Below, in pieces: positions 7,279-14,871 of a stretch of DNA of 15,321 nucleotides. This DNA comes from an uncultured Verrucomicrobiota bacterium. GTDB taxonomy: Bacteria > Verrucomicrobiota > Verrucomicrobiia > Chthoniobacterales > SZAS-18. The notes under the pieces were generated by a model. That model saw nothing but the letters and a program-made list of their open reading frames with translations, had not been told where the DNA came from and made no database searches. Position 1 is the stretch's first letter, and the number at the start of each line of letters is the position of its first letter. The position numbers and the translations under genes are program-made. The stretch spans positions 1-15,321 of the forward strand of contig CALMVM010000441.1 in NCBI GenBank assembly GCA_937873255.1, in the 5' to 3' direction.

Positions 7279-8250
7279 ATGAAATATTTCATTACCGGTG
7301 CGGCCGGATTTATCGGCAGCAGCCTCGCGGACCGGTTGTTGGCGGAAGGCCACGAGGTCGTCGGCTGGGATGATTTTTCGACCGGCCAGGAGCCTTTCCT
7401 GGAGGATGCATCACGAAACCGCGCCTTCCGGCTGGTGCGTGGCGACAACCTCGACCTGCCCGCGTTGACCGCCGGAATGGCGGGATGCGAGTTCGTCTTC
7501 CATTTCGGAGCGAACGCCGACGTGCGTTTTGGCCTGGAACATCCGGCCAAGGATTTACAGCAGAACACCGTCGCCACTTTCAACGTGCTCGAAGCGATGC
7601 GCGCCAACGGCATCCGCGGCATCGGTTTCTCGTCGACAGGCAGCGTCTACGGCGAATCCGCCGTCATCCCCACCCCGGAGGACGCGCCGTTCCCGATCCA
7701 GACTTCCCTTTACGCCGCGTCGAAGGTCGCGGGCGAAAATCTGATCCAGGCGTATTGCGAGGGCTACAAGTTCGAGGGCTACATCTTCCGGTTCGTCTCG
7801 ATCCTGGGCGAACGCTACACGCACGGGCACGTTTTCGATTTCTACAAACAACTCCTCGAACATCCTGACCACCTGCGCGTGCTCGGCAACGGCAAGCAGC
7901 GTAAAAGCTATCTCTACGTGCAGGATTGCCTGGAGGCGATGCTCCACGTCACGCGTGCCGGCACCGCCCGTGACGTTAAACACGGCGTGCAGGTCTACAA
8001 CCTCGGCACGGAAGAATACTGTCAGGTCAAGGATTCCATCGGCTGGATCTGCCAGCACCTCGGCATCCAGCCGGAACTGCGATTCGCGGGCGGCGAGCGG
8101 GGTTGGGTCGGCGATAATCCGTTCATCTTCCTCGACAGCAAGAAGGTGCGCGCCACCGGCTGGTCCTCGAAGTTGACCATCCAACAGGGCATCATCCGCA
8201 CGCTGGCGTGGCTGGCAAAAAATCAGTGGGTGCTCGAAGCCCGCGCCTAG
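7279..8250 (+). CDS. NAD-dependent epimerase/dehydratase (GalE-like extended SDR)
   Basis: This is a 323-residue extended short-chain dehydrogenase acting on nucleotide sugars. The NAD-binding motif TGAAGFIGS is at 6-14 and the acidic residue after the second strand is in WDDFSTG (30-36). HFGANADVRFG (75-85) replaces the usual H-x-AA-x-x-x-V segment. The catalytic region is GFSSTGSVYGES (116-127) with Tyr145-Ala-Ala-Ser-Lys149 (YxxxK). RKSYLYVQDCLEAML (208-222) is the usual R-x-(F/Y)-xYVxD-x-x-x-A substrate-side motif. Family members epimerise C4, or dehydrate or reduce sugars; the exact reaction cannot be assigned. The next gene starts five bases after the stop, so the two are co-transcribed. 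The small size and good motifs make the family call secure. Confidence 0.9.
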   Translation: MKYFITGAAGFIGSSLADRLLAEGHEVVGWDDFSTGQEPFLEDASRNRAFRLVRGDNLDLPALTAGMAGCEFVFHFGANADVRFGLEHPAKDLQQNTVATFNVLEAMRANGIRGIGFSSTGSVYGESAVIPTPEDAPFPIQTSLYAASKVAGENLIQAYCEGYKFEGYIFRFVSILGERYTHGHVFDFYKQLLEHPDHLRVLGNGKQRKSYLYVQDCLEAMLHVTRAGTARDVKHGVQVYNLGTEEYCQVKDSIGWICQHLGIQPELRFAGGERGWVGDNPFIFLDSKKVRATGWSSKLTIQQGIIRTLAWLAKNQWVLEARA

Positions 8251-8255
8251 CGTCC

Positions 8256-9533
8256 ATGAATGTCGTCGTCCTCGGCCTCTGGCATCTCGGTTGCGTGACG
8301 GCGGCGTGTTGCGCGGAGTTCAATCCCGTCGTCGTCGGGATGGATTTCGAGGCGGATTGGAACGCCCTCCGGTCGGGCGAGGCCCCGCTGTACGAGCCGG
8401 GTCTGGACGAGGCGTTGTGGCGCGGCATCGCGTCGGGACGGCTGAAATTCGTCGAAGGCGCGGACCCTGGGGCGCTCGGCGCGGCGGACGTGTTGTGGGT
8501 TTGTTACGATACGCCCGTCGATGATGACGATGTGGCCGACGTGCCTTACGTCCTCGACCGTTTGGAAAGCTGCCTGCCCGCGTTGCGGCCGGGGGCGGTC
8601 GTCCTGATTTCTTCGCAGATTCCTGCCGGTACCTGCGCCGAGTTGGAACGCCGCCACCCGGGCGTCGATTTCGCCTACAGTCCGGAGAATCTCCGTTTGG
8701 GCAAGGCTCTGCAAATTTTCCGGCATCCCGAGCGGATCATCGTCGGGGTCCGCACCCCGGAGGTTCGTTCCAAACTGGAACCTCTCTTCGCGCCTTTCTG
8801 CAAGGAAGTGCTCTGGATGCGAACCGAGTCCGCCGAGATGACCAAACACGGCATCAATGCCTGGCTGGCGTTATCCGTGACGTTCGCCAACGAACTCGCG
8901 CGTCTGTGCGAGGCGGTCGGCGCGGACGCGCGCGAGGTCGAGCGAGGACTACGCAGCGAACCGCGCATCGGACAAAAAGCGTACATCCGCCCCGGCGCGG
9001 CGTTCGCGGGCGGGACGCTCGCGCGCGACGTGGTGGCGTTGACCGCGCTTGCTAAAACGCATGGCGATCCGGCCGCCTTATTCCCCGCGATCCTGTCCGG
9101 CAACAACGCCCACAAGGACTGGGCGTTGGGCCGGCTGGAAAACCTGCTCGGTCCTTTGGAAGGTGCAACCATCGCCGTCCTCGGCCTGACCTACAAACCC
9201 GGCACCGACACGCTGCGGCGCAGCGGCGCGGTCGAACTCGCCACCAAGCTGCTGCGGGCCGGTGCGACCGTCCGCTGCTACGACCCTGTCGTGCGCGAAC
9301 TTCCCCCGGAACTCGTCGGCGCGCAGAGTACCGATTCGGTCGCCGAAGCCGTCCGCGAAGCCGACGCGGCCGTCGTCGCCACCGAATGGCCGCAAATCAA
9401 GGAGGCCGACTGGCCCGCGTTGATTTCCACCATGCGCCGATGCGTTGTCGTGGACGCAAATGGTTTCCTCGACCTGCGCGCGGACGCAATCCCGTGCGTC
9501 GAGTATTTTTCCGTCGGCACCCCATCCAAGTAA
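8256..9533 (+). CDS. UDP-glucose/GDP-mannose dehydrogenase homologue lacking the catalytic cysteine
   Basis: The 425-residue protein has the three-domain layout of nucleotide-sugar dehydrogenases. It shows an N-terminal Rossmann domain, YSPENLRLGKAL (141-152, Glu144 kept), a central helix with the conserved Lys/Asn in TKHGINAWLAL (196-206), and C-terminal LGLTYKPGTDTLR (309-321). Two hallmark sites differ. The NAD motif is GLWHLG (7-12), with Trp in place of the middle Gly. The active-site loop, normally GGxCFxKD, is AGGTLARD (251-258), with Thr254 at the Cys position. Without that thiol the two-step oxidation of C6 to a carboxylate should not proceed as in UGDH. The start at ATG 8256 fits the Rossmann strand directly; an upstream GTG would add 16 residues overlapping the previous gene. 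It lies in an unbroken run of sugar genes. It could be a C6 alcohol oxidoreductase, an epimerase, or a non-catalytic partner. Confidence 0.87.
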   Translation: MNVVVLGLWHLGCVTAACCAEFNPVVVGMDFEADWNALRSGEAPLYEPGLDEALWRGIASGRLKFVEGADPGALGAADVLWVCYDTPVDDDDVADVPYVLDRLESCLPALRPGAVVLISSQIPAGTCAELERRHPGVDFAYSPENLRLGKALQIFRHPERIIVGVRTPEVRSKLEPLFAPFCKEVLWMRTESAEMTKHGINAWLALSVTFANELARLCEAVGADAREVERGLRSEPRIGQKAYIRPGAAFAGGTLARDVVALTALAKTHGDPAALFPAILSGNNAHKDWALGRLENLLGPLEGATIAVLGLTYKPGTDTLRRSGAVELATKLLRAGATVRCYDPVVRELPPELVGAQSTDSVAEAVREADAAVVATEWPQIKEADWPALISTMRRCVVVDANGFLDLRADAIPCVEYFSVGTPSK

Positions 9534-9536
9534 CTG

Positions 9537-10409
9537 ATGAAACTCGCCAACCGCAACGCCATCGTCACCGGGGGCAGTCAGGGGCTCGGACGCGCCATCG
9601 TCGAGGCGTTCGTGCGTGAGGGTGCGAATGTGCTGCTCTGCGCGCGAGACGAGCCTCTCGCCACCGAGGTCGCCGAGGCCGTTCGCGCGACCGTCCCGCG
9701 TGAGGGTCAACTCGTGATCGCCGAGGGCTGCGACGTATCCTCGCCCGAAGAGGTCGAAAGACTCTTTGCGTTTGGCGACGAAGCGTTTGGCAGTCTTCAT
9801 GTTCTGGTCAACAATGCCGGCATTTACGGTCCCAAGGGACCGACCGACGAGGTCGATTTCGAGGAGTGGCGCCGCTGCATCGACATCAATCTCCACGGCA
9901 CGCTGCTGCCATGCCGCCAAGCGATGCGGCGTTTCAAGGCGGCCGGTTATGGCAAGATCGTCAACCTCTCCGGCGGCGGCGCGACCAACCCGATGCCCAA
10001 CCTCAGCGCCTACGCCGCTTCCAAGGCGGCCGTGGTGCGCTTGACCGAGACGCTCGCCCTGGAATTGCAGCTCCACAAAGTGGACGTGAACGCCGTCGCC
10101 CCCGGCGCACTAAATACGCGCCTGCTCGACGAGTTGCTCGAAGCCGGGCCGGAAGCGGTGGGCGCGGATTTTTACGAGCGTTCGCTCAAGCAGGCGAAGG
10201 AAGGCGGCGTGCCGTTGTCGCTCGGCGCGGAATTGTGCGTGTACCTCGCCAGCGCGGAGAGCGACGGCGTGACCGGCAAACTCATCAGCGCGAAGTGGGA
10301 TCCGTGGAAACGGCTGCATGAGTACAAAACCGAGCTCGGCTCTAGCGACATTTACGCGTTGCGCCGCATCACGCCCGAAGACCGGGGCAGGAACTGGCCG
10401 CTCGATTGA
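9537..10409 (+). CDS. Classical short-chain dehydrogenase/reductase in a sugar-nucleotide operon
   Basis: This is a 290-residue NAD(P)-dependent oxidoreductase. The cofactor motif TGGSQGLG is at 11-18, Asp66 lies in GCDVSSP, and NNAG is at 92-95. Ser145 (NLSGGGA) pairs with Tyr159-x-x-x-Lys163 (YAASK) to complete the catalytic set. The usual VNAVAPGALNTRL segment is at 184-196. The C-terminal ~40 residues (AKWDPWKRLHEYK and then LRRITPEDRG) extend beyond the classical SDR core and recall SDRs found in surface-sugar clusters. A keto-reduction or alcohol oxidation on a sugar intermediate is likely; the position is unknown. ATG 9537 follows the preceding stop by three bases. The gene after it starts seven bases past this stop. 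Confidence 0.88.
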   Translation: MKLANRNAIVTGGSQGLGRAIVEAFVREGANVLLCARDEPLATEVAEAVRATVPREGQLVIAEGCDVSSPEEVERLFAFGDEAFGSLHVLVNNAGIYGPKGPTDEVDFEEWRRCIDINLHGTLLPCRQAMRRFKAAGYGKIVNLSGGGATNPMPNLSAYAASKAAVVRLTETLALELQLHKVDVNAVAPGALNTRLLDELLEAGPEAVGADFYERSLKQAKEGGVPLSLGAELCVYLASAESDGVTGKLISAKWDPWKRLHEYKTELGSSDIYALRRITPEDRGRNWPLD

Positions 10410-10416
10410 GCCCAAG

Positions 10417-11439
10417 ATGGCAATGTCCGACTCCAAACCGTTGCGTTTCGCCATCGTCGGCTGCGGCCTGATCGGCCGCAAACGCCTCGCCAGCCTCCGG
10501 CCGGGCCAGTTTCAGGTCGCGTTCGACCTGGACCGCTCCCGCGCGGAGGCGATGGTAAAAATGGCCGGGTGCGGATCGGTGGGTACGAGCCTGCACGACA
10601 CGGTCCGCTCTCCGGAGGTAGACGCGGTGATCGTTTCGACCCTCAACGGCTCGCTTGCGGAAATCGCCACGCACGCGGTCGCCTGCGACAAACACGTTCT
10701 CATCGAAAAACCCGCCGCGACCTCCCTCGGTCAACTCAACCGGCTGATCGGCATCGCGGAGAAATCCACGGCACTCGTGCGGGTCGGTTACAACCACCGT
10801 TACCACCCGGCCCTACAAAAAGCGCGCGAACTCGTGGATGCCGGGGCGGTCGGCGCGTTGATGTTCATCCGCGCGCGCTACGGCCACGGCGGACGCGTCG
10901 GCTACGACCGCGAATGGCGGGCGGTCCCGAAACTTTCCGGCGGCGGCGAGTTGATCGACCAGGGTGTGCACCTGATTGACCTCGCCGGCTGGTTCCTGGG
11001 CGACTTTCCGACCGTCGAGGGACATGCCGCCACCTTCTATTGGGATATGCCCGTGGATGACAATGCCTTCATGAGCCTGCGCACGGCCGCCGGCCAGACC
11101 GCGTGGCTGCAAGTGTCCTGTTCGGAGTGGAAAAACCTTTTTTCCTTCGAGATTTATGGACGGACGGGCAAGATCGCCATCGACGGGCTCGGCGGCAGCT
11201 ACGGCGTCGAGCGGTTGAGTTATTACCGGATGCTTCCCGAAATGGGTCCGCCCGAAACCACGATTTGGGAATACCCGCGCGGCGACGATTCCTGGCGGTT
11301 GGAGATGGACGATTTCATCGAAGATATCCGCCTCGGCCGCACGCCTTCGCCGGGACTGAAGGAAGCGCGCGCCGCGTTGGAAATCGTGGAGAAAATTTAT
11401 CGCGCCAGCGGCTTCGGCGTGCCGGGGCTTCAGCCGTAA
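10417..11439 (+). CDS. Gfo/Idh/MocA-family NAD(P)-dependent sugar oxidoreductase
   Basis: The protein has 340 residues. The N-terminal Rossmann motif is AIVGCGLIGRKRL (12-24). The family's EKP motif, with its conserved Lys98, lies in VLIEKPAATS (94-103). GGGELIDQGVHLIDLAGWFL (175-194) holds the Asp181/His185 pair typical of the catalytic and substrate side. The C-terminal half is the alpha/beta oxidoreductase domain. These enzymes oxidise or reduce sugar alcohols and nucleotide sugars, as WlbA does at C3. Position directly after an SDR and before the heptose kinase suggests a role in making or modifying the heptose. ATG 10417 is used; a second in-frame ATG six bases later is equally possible. 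The frame open further upstream belongs to the SDR gene read in another frame. Confidence 0.9.
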   Translation: MAMSDSKPLRFAIVGCGLIGRKRLASLRPGQFQVAFDLDRSRAEAMVKMAGCGSVGTSLHDTVRSPEVDAVIVSTLNGSLAEIATHAVACDKHVLIEKPAATSLGQLNRLIGIAEKSTALVRVGYNHRYHPALQKARELVDAGAVGALMFIRARYGHGGRVGYDREWRAVPKLSGGGELIDQGVHLIDLAGWFLGDFPTVEGHAATFYWDMPVDDNAFMSLRTAAGQTAWLQVSCSEWKNLFSFEIYGRTGKIAIDGLGGSYGVERLSYYRMLPEMGPPETTIWEYPRGDDSWRLEMDDFIEDIRLGRTPSPGLKEARAALEIVEKIYRASGFGVPGLQP

Positions 11440-11463
11440 GGCTCACCCCCAAATTTCCGCATT

Positions 11464-12441
11464 ATGATCATCACGCGTTCTCCTCTCCGTATCAGCCTCG
11501 GCGGCGGCGGCACCGATCTGCCGAGCTATTATCAGGAACACACCGGCTTCCTCGTCGCGGCGGCCATCGATAAATACGTCTACATCACGCTTCACCAGAC
11601 GTTCGTGCCGGAGGGAATCCTCAAGTATTCAAAGCTGGAGCGCGTGTCGAAGGTGGACGACATTGAGCACCCGATCATCCGCGAGGCGTTGCGGATGTCG
11701 GACCTGGACATCCGCTCGCTTGAAATCTCGTCGATGGCCGACATCCCGGCCGGGACGGGCCTGGGGAGTTCGGGCAGTTTTACCACGGCGCTGCTTCAGG
11801 CTCTCCACTCGCACAAAAAAAGCCTCCTCCATCCGGCCGACCTCGCCGAACTGGCCTGCCAGATCGAGATCGACCGACTCAAGGAACCCATCGGCAAGCA
11901 GGACCAGTACATCGCGGCGTACGGCGGCATCACCTGTTTCCGCTTCCTGCCGGACGGCCGGGTCCAGGCTTGGCCGCTGAAGACCAGCGAGGAGACGTTA
12001 TTCAATCTGGAGGACAACCTCCTGTTATTTTTCACGGGATATTCGCGCTCCGCGTCCAAAATCCTCAAGGAACAGGACGATAAGAGCAAAGCGGCAGACA
12101 AGGGCATGGTCGAAAACCTCCATTTCGTCAAAGACCTGGGATTCCAGAGCCAGGCGGCGCTCGAATCGGGCGACCTGCATGAATTCGCCCGGTTGATGGA
12201 TGTGCATTGGCAACGCAAGAAGGAACGTTCCGGCGGGATGAGCAACCCTCAGATCAACGAATGGTACGACCTGGCGATGGCCAGCGGGGCGTTGGGCGGC
12301 AAGTTGATCGGCGCAGGCGGCGGTGGGTTCCTGATGTTTTACGCCGATGACAAGGCGAAGTTGCGTCACGCGATGCGCGGGGCGGGCTTGAAGGAAGTGC
12401 GCTTCCGCTTCGATTTCGAGGGCACCAAGATCGTCACCTGA
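11464..12441 (+). CDS. hddA: D-glycero-alpha-D-manno-heptose 7-phosphate kinase (GHMP family)
   Basis: The 325-residue sugar kinase is expected to phosphorylate C1 of D,D-heptose 7-phosphate, giving the 1,7-bisphosphate. GHMP motif 1 is RSPLRISLGGGGTDLPSYY (5-23); motif 2, the phosphate loop, is PAGTGLGSSGSF (95-106); motif 3 is GGKLIGAGGGGFLMF (278-292). The N-terminal form PLRISLGGGGTDLP followed by AAAIDKYVYI (32-41) is typical of HddA and the related fucose kinase domain. GKQDQYIAAYGG (144-155) is also characteristic. The HddC-, GmhA- and GmhB-like genes nearby support the heptose assignment over fucose. The ATG at 11464 follows a 24-bp gap with no recognisable signal, and the next gene begins four bases after the stop. 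Confidence 0.88.
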   Translation: MIITRSPLRISLGGGGTDLPSYYQEHTGFLVAAAIDKYVYITLHQTFVPEGILKYSKLERVSKVDDIEHPIIREALRMSDLDIRSLEISSMADIPAGTGLGSSGSFTTALLQALHSHKKSLLHPADLAELACQIEIDRLKEPIGKQDQYIAAYGGITCFRFLPDGRVQAWPLKTSEETLFNLEDNLLLFFTGYSRSASKILKEQDDKSKAADKGMVENLHFVKDLGFQSQAALESGDLHEFARLMDVHWQRKKERSGGMSNPQINEWYDLAMASGALGGKLIGAGGGGFLMFYADDKAKLRHAMRGAGLKEVRFRFDFEGTKIVT

Positions 12442-12445
12442 AAAG

Positions 12446-13210
12446 ATGGACTCCGCTCATCCATCGAGACCTCTCGCCGACTGGACGATTGCGCTCTTGG
12501 CCGGCGGATTGGCGACGCGCCTGCGACCAATCACCGAGACGATTCCCAAAAGCCTCGTCAGCGTCGCGGGCGAGCCGTTCCTGGCGCATCAACTCCGGCT
12601 CTTGCATCGGCACGGGTTCCGCCGAGTCGTGCTGTGCGTGGGGCATCTGGGGGAGATGATCCGCGAGGAAGTAGGTGATGGCGGGGCATTTGGGATGCAA
12701 TTGGAATATTCGTTCGATGGCCCGAAGCTCCTCGGCACCGGCGGCGCGATCCAACGGGCGCTGCCGCTTTTGAGCAAGGAGTTCGTGGTGCTGTACGGGG
12801 ACAGTTACCTGCCGATGGATTACGCGGCGGCGGTGTCCGCATTCGAGACGAGCGGCAAGCCGGGGTTGATGACCGTCTTCCACAATGAGGGCCAGTGGGA
12901 CACGAGCAACGTGGTTTTCGCCGACGGCACGATCCGGCGCTACGACAAAAAGGAACTGACGCCGGACATGCGGCACATCGACTACGGACTGGGCATCTTG
13001 CGGGCCGATGCGCTGGCGAGTTATCCGAAGGATGAGGCGTTCGATTTGGCCGAAGTCTACCGCGACCTGTCGCGCACGGGACAACTCGCCGGCTACGAGG
13101 TGCGGCATCGGTTTTACGAGATCGGTTCGCCCAAGGGGCTTGCGGAGCTTGATATACTGTTGAGACACCCCCCCAAACCGTCCCGCACGACGGACGCGGC
13201 GAAGGGGTGA
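12446..13210 (+). CDS. hddC: D-glycero-D-manno-heptose 1-phosphate guanylyltransferase-like nucleotidyltransferase
   Basis: The 254-residue enzyme probably joins heptose 1-phosphate to a nucleotide, GTP if it is true HddC. The nucleotide-binding signature LAGGLATRLRP (18-28) with PKSL (34-37) opens the GT-A-like nucleotidyltransferase fold. LLGTGGAIQRAL (95-106) binds the base and sugar, YGDSY (117-121) carries the metal-binding Asp119, and EIGSPKGL (225-232) closes the domain. The length matches HddC and is well below that of ManC-type mannose enzymes. It lies four bases after the kinase gene. The C-terminal tail (~240-254) is Pro/Lys-rich and its coding sequence contains a run of seven C at 13168-13174, a possible slippage spot. 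Nucleotide specificity cannot be read from sequence. Confidence 0.82.
   Translation: MDSAHPSRPLADWTIALLAGGLATRLRPITETIPKSLVSVAGEPFLAHQLRLLHRHGFRRVVLCVGHLGEMIREEVGDGGAFGMQLEYSFDGPKLLGTGGAIQRALPLLSKEFVVLYGDSYLPMDYAAAVSAFETSGKPGLMTVFHNEGQWDTSNVVFADGTIRRYDKKELTPDMRHIDYGLGILRADALASYPKDEAFDLAEVYRDLSRTGQLAGYEVRHRFYEIGSPKGLAELDILLRHPPKPSRTTDAAKG
13150..13158 (+). promoter_or_regulatory. Candidate extended -10 element upstream of the secreted TPR protein gene
   Basis: TGATATACT near the 3' end of the hddC-like gene has the form TGnTATACT, an extended -10 with five of six consensus bases. A start point near 13165 would leave a leader of about 79 bases before the ATG at 13244. No convincing -35 is present. 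It is the only AT-rich hexamer of this kind noticed in the area. It could give the lower-GC gene, and the gmhA/gmhB genes after it, their own transcription. Confidence 0.25.
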
Positions 13211-13243
13211 AAATTCGCTTCTCCTCTAATCATCCCATCACAA

Positions 13244-14275
13244 ATGAGTCTGCTATCGGCACGGCGTTTTGCGGCAGGCTATCTTGCTCTGTCAGCCGGG
13301 GCGGCTTTATGCATCGTCGATGTTGCCGCACAATCGTCTTATGATGTACCGCCGTCGCGGAGAAAGTACTACGCCGGGGACCTCTCACCGCAGGTTAAGC
13401 TTTTGACCGAGGCGAGAACTTATTTGAATTTGGGGAATTTAGACTTGGCCGAAAAGCGCTTCCGCCAAGTTCTTGCGCTCGACCCCGACAATGAAGACGC
13501 CACGCACGGCAGATCGGAAATCAAGGAAGCCCGTGAACGACTTAAGAAGGACGTGGCCGAAGGTCGGCGCTCTCGCGCCACTACAATCGAAGTTCCCACC
13601 GAACAATACGCCATCGAGTCCGCAACCATCGCGCGTAAACTTCAAAGTATCATTCTTCCCTTGTTTGAAGTCCGCGATATGTCGCTCAACGATGTGATGG
13701 AACGGTTGCGGGAGGACGCTCGCAAGTACGACACCGATCTCAACGAAGAGGAGCGTGGGTTGAACATCTTTCTCAAAGTTCGGGCGTCGCCCTCGCCACC
13801 GACAGCAAGTTCCTCGACCGATTCCGCCGCCGCGACTCAGCCTTCCGGAAGCACGAAGATCACCCTGCAGTTGACCAACGTCTCGCTCTTGCAGGCGTTG
13901 AGCCAAGCGGCAGATCGTGCCGGTCTCAAAGTCAAGGTTGAGCCGTATGCTGTTTCCATCGTCCCTCTCACCGAGCCAGTCGATGAACTTTTCACGGTGG
14001 AACTGCGCATCGCTCCGGCTTTTCTTGGAGTCGAGGATGAATTCACGGCATCGCCGACTGGTGCGATGCCCGGCGGCAGCGGGCCGCTGGCCAAGCGCAT
14101 CGACGCCAAGGCATTTCTCGAAGCCAGCGGCGTCACTTTTCCCCCTGGTACGTCGGCTGTTTACCTTTCGTCGACCTCCAAGCTGGTGATTCGTAACACG
14201 CGCGCGAATCTTGACCTCGTCCAAGCGCTTTGGAACGAATTTAAAAACACCCCTCACCCGGCCACTCATCCATGA
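13244..14275 (+). CDS. Secreted TPR protein resembling the N-terminal part of secretin-like proteins
   Basis: The 343-residue product has a signal peptide (1-29, hydrophobic core AAGYLALSAGAALCIVDVAA). One or two TPR-like helices follow, YLNLGNLDLAEKRFRQVLAL (60-79). Residues 133-242 resemble an STN/secretin-N fold split by a Ser/Thr/Ala-rich linker (181-204), with ILPLFEVRDMSLNDVMERL, then ITLQLTNVSLLQAL. Residues 287-335 (AKAFLEASGVTFPPGTSAVY, then LVIRNTRANLDLV) match a repeat often preceding secretin domains in Verrucomicrobiota and Planctomycetota. The secretin barrel itself is absent. Function is unknown; a periplasmic or envelope scaffold is plausible. GC is visibly lower than in the neighbours: two hand-counted 60-base lines gave 45 and 58 percent, against 75 for one line of the next gene. 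It sits between hddC and gmhA, and its stop overlaps the gmhA ATG. Confidence 0.75.
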   Translation: MSLLSARRFAAGYLALSAGAALCIVDVAAQSSYDVPPSRRKYYAGDLSPQVKLLTEARTYLNLGNLDLAEKRFRQVLALDPDNEDATHGRSEIKEARERLKKDVAEGRRSRATTIEVPTEQYAIESATIARKLQSIILPLFEVRDMSLNDVMERLREDARKYDTDLNEEERGLNIFLKVRASPSPPTASSSTDSAAATQPSGSTKITLQLTNVSLLQALSQAADRAGLKVKVEPYAVSIVPLTEPVDELFTVELRIAPAFLGVEDEFTASPTGAMPGGSGPLAKRIDAKAFLEASGVTFPPGTSAVYLSSTSKLVIRNTRANLDLVQALWNEFKNTPHPATHP

Positions 14276-14871
14276 ACACCTACTCCACCCAACACCTCCG
14301 CGAGACCGCCGAAGTCGTCTCCAAGATCGACCCCGAACTCTGCGAGCGCGCCGTCGAACTGCTCGCCGCCGTCCGCGAGCGCGGCGGGCGACTGTTCATC
14401 CTCGGCGTAGGTGGCAGCGCGGCCAACGCCTCGCACGCCGTCAACGATTTCCGCAAGATCGCCGGCCTCGAATGCTACGCGCCGACCGACAACGTCTCCG
14501 AGCTGACCGCCCGCACGAACGACGAAGGTTGGGAGGGTGTGTTCGCCGAATGGCTCAAGGGCAGCCGACTCAACGCAAAGGACGGGCTCCTCGTCTTCTC
14601 CGTCGGCGGCGGCAACCTGGAAAAAAACGTCAGCCCCAACCTCGTCCGCGCCCTCCAACTCGCCAAGGAACGCGGCGCGAGCATCGTCGGCATCGTCGGA
14701 CGCGACGGCGGGTACACCGCGCAGGTCGCCGACGTGGCGATCATCATTGCCACCGTCAACCCCGAGAACACCACCCCGCATGCCGAGGCGTTCCAGGCGG
14801 TGGTGTGGCACCTGTTCGTCTCGCATCCCAAGCTGAAGATCGCCCAGACGAAGTGGGAGAGCACGAAATGA
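14272..14871 (+). CDS. gmhA: Sedoheptulose 7-phosphate isomerase-like SIS protein
   Basis: The 199-residue protein should convert sedoheptulose 7-phosphate to D-glycero-D-manno-heptose 7-phosphate, the first step to activated heptose. The SIS phosphosugar-binding core is GGRLFILGVGGSAANASHAV (38-57), with FSVGGGNLEKNVSPNL (109-124) as the second phosphate loop. The C-terminal helix is TPHAEAFQAVVWHLFVSHP (168-186). In E. coli GmhA the zinc ligands are His61, Glu65, Gln172 and His180. Here His55 is followed by Asp59, and Glu172, Gln175 and His180 occupy the C-terminal helix, so this is a divergent subgroup. ATG 14272 overlaps the previous stop (ATGA), and the stop overlaps the next ATG (14868-14871), implying coupled translation. 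The kinase, nucleotidyltransferase and phosphatase genes around it support the heptose role. Confidence 0.82.
   Translation: MNTYSTQHLRETAEVVSKIDPELCERAVELLAAVRERGGRLFILGVGGSAANASHAVNDFRKIAGLECYAPTDNVSELTARTNDEGWEGVFAEWLKGSRLNAKDGLLVFSVGGGNLEKNVSPNLVRALQLAKERGASIVGIVGRDGGYTAQVADVAIIIATVNPENTTPHAEAFQAVVWHLFVSHPKLKIAQTKWESTK

Noticed and set aside
6027..7373. 448-codon plus-strand frame overlapping the flavoprotein gene
   Set aside because: It is an out-of-frame shadow rich in Arg, Gly, Ala and Pro; the flavoprotein frame has FAD motifs from end to end.
8208..8255. Upstream GTG start for the dehydrogenase homologue
   Set aside because: It overlaps the preceding gene and adds 16 residues ahead of a Rossmann strand that starts properly at ATG 8256.
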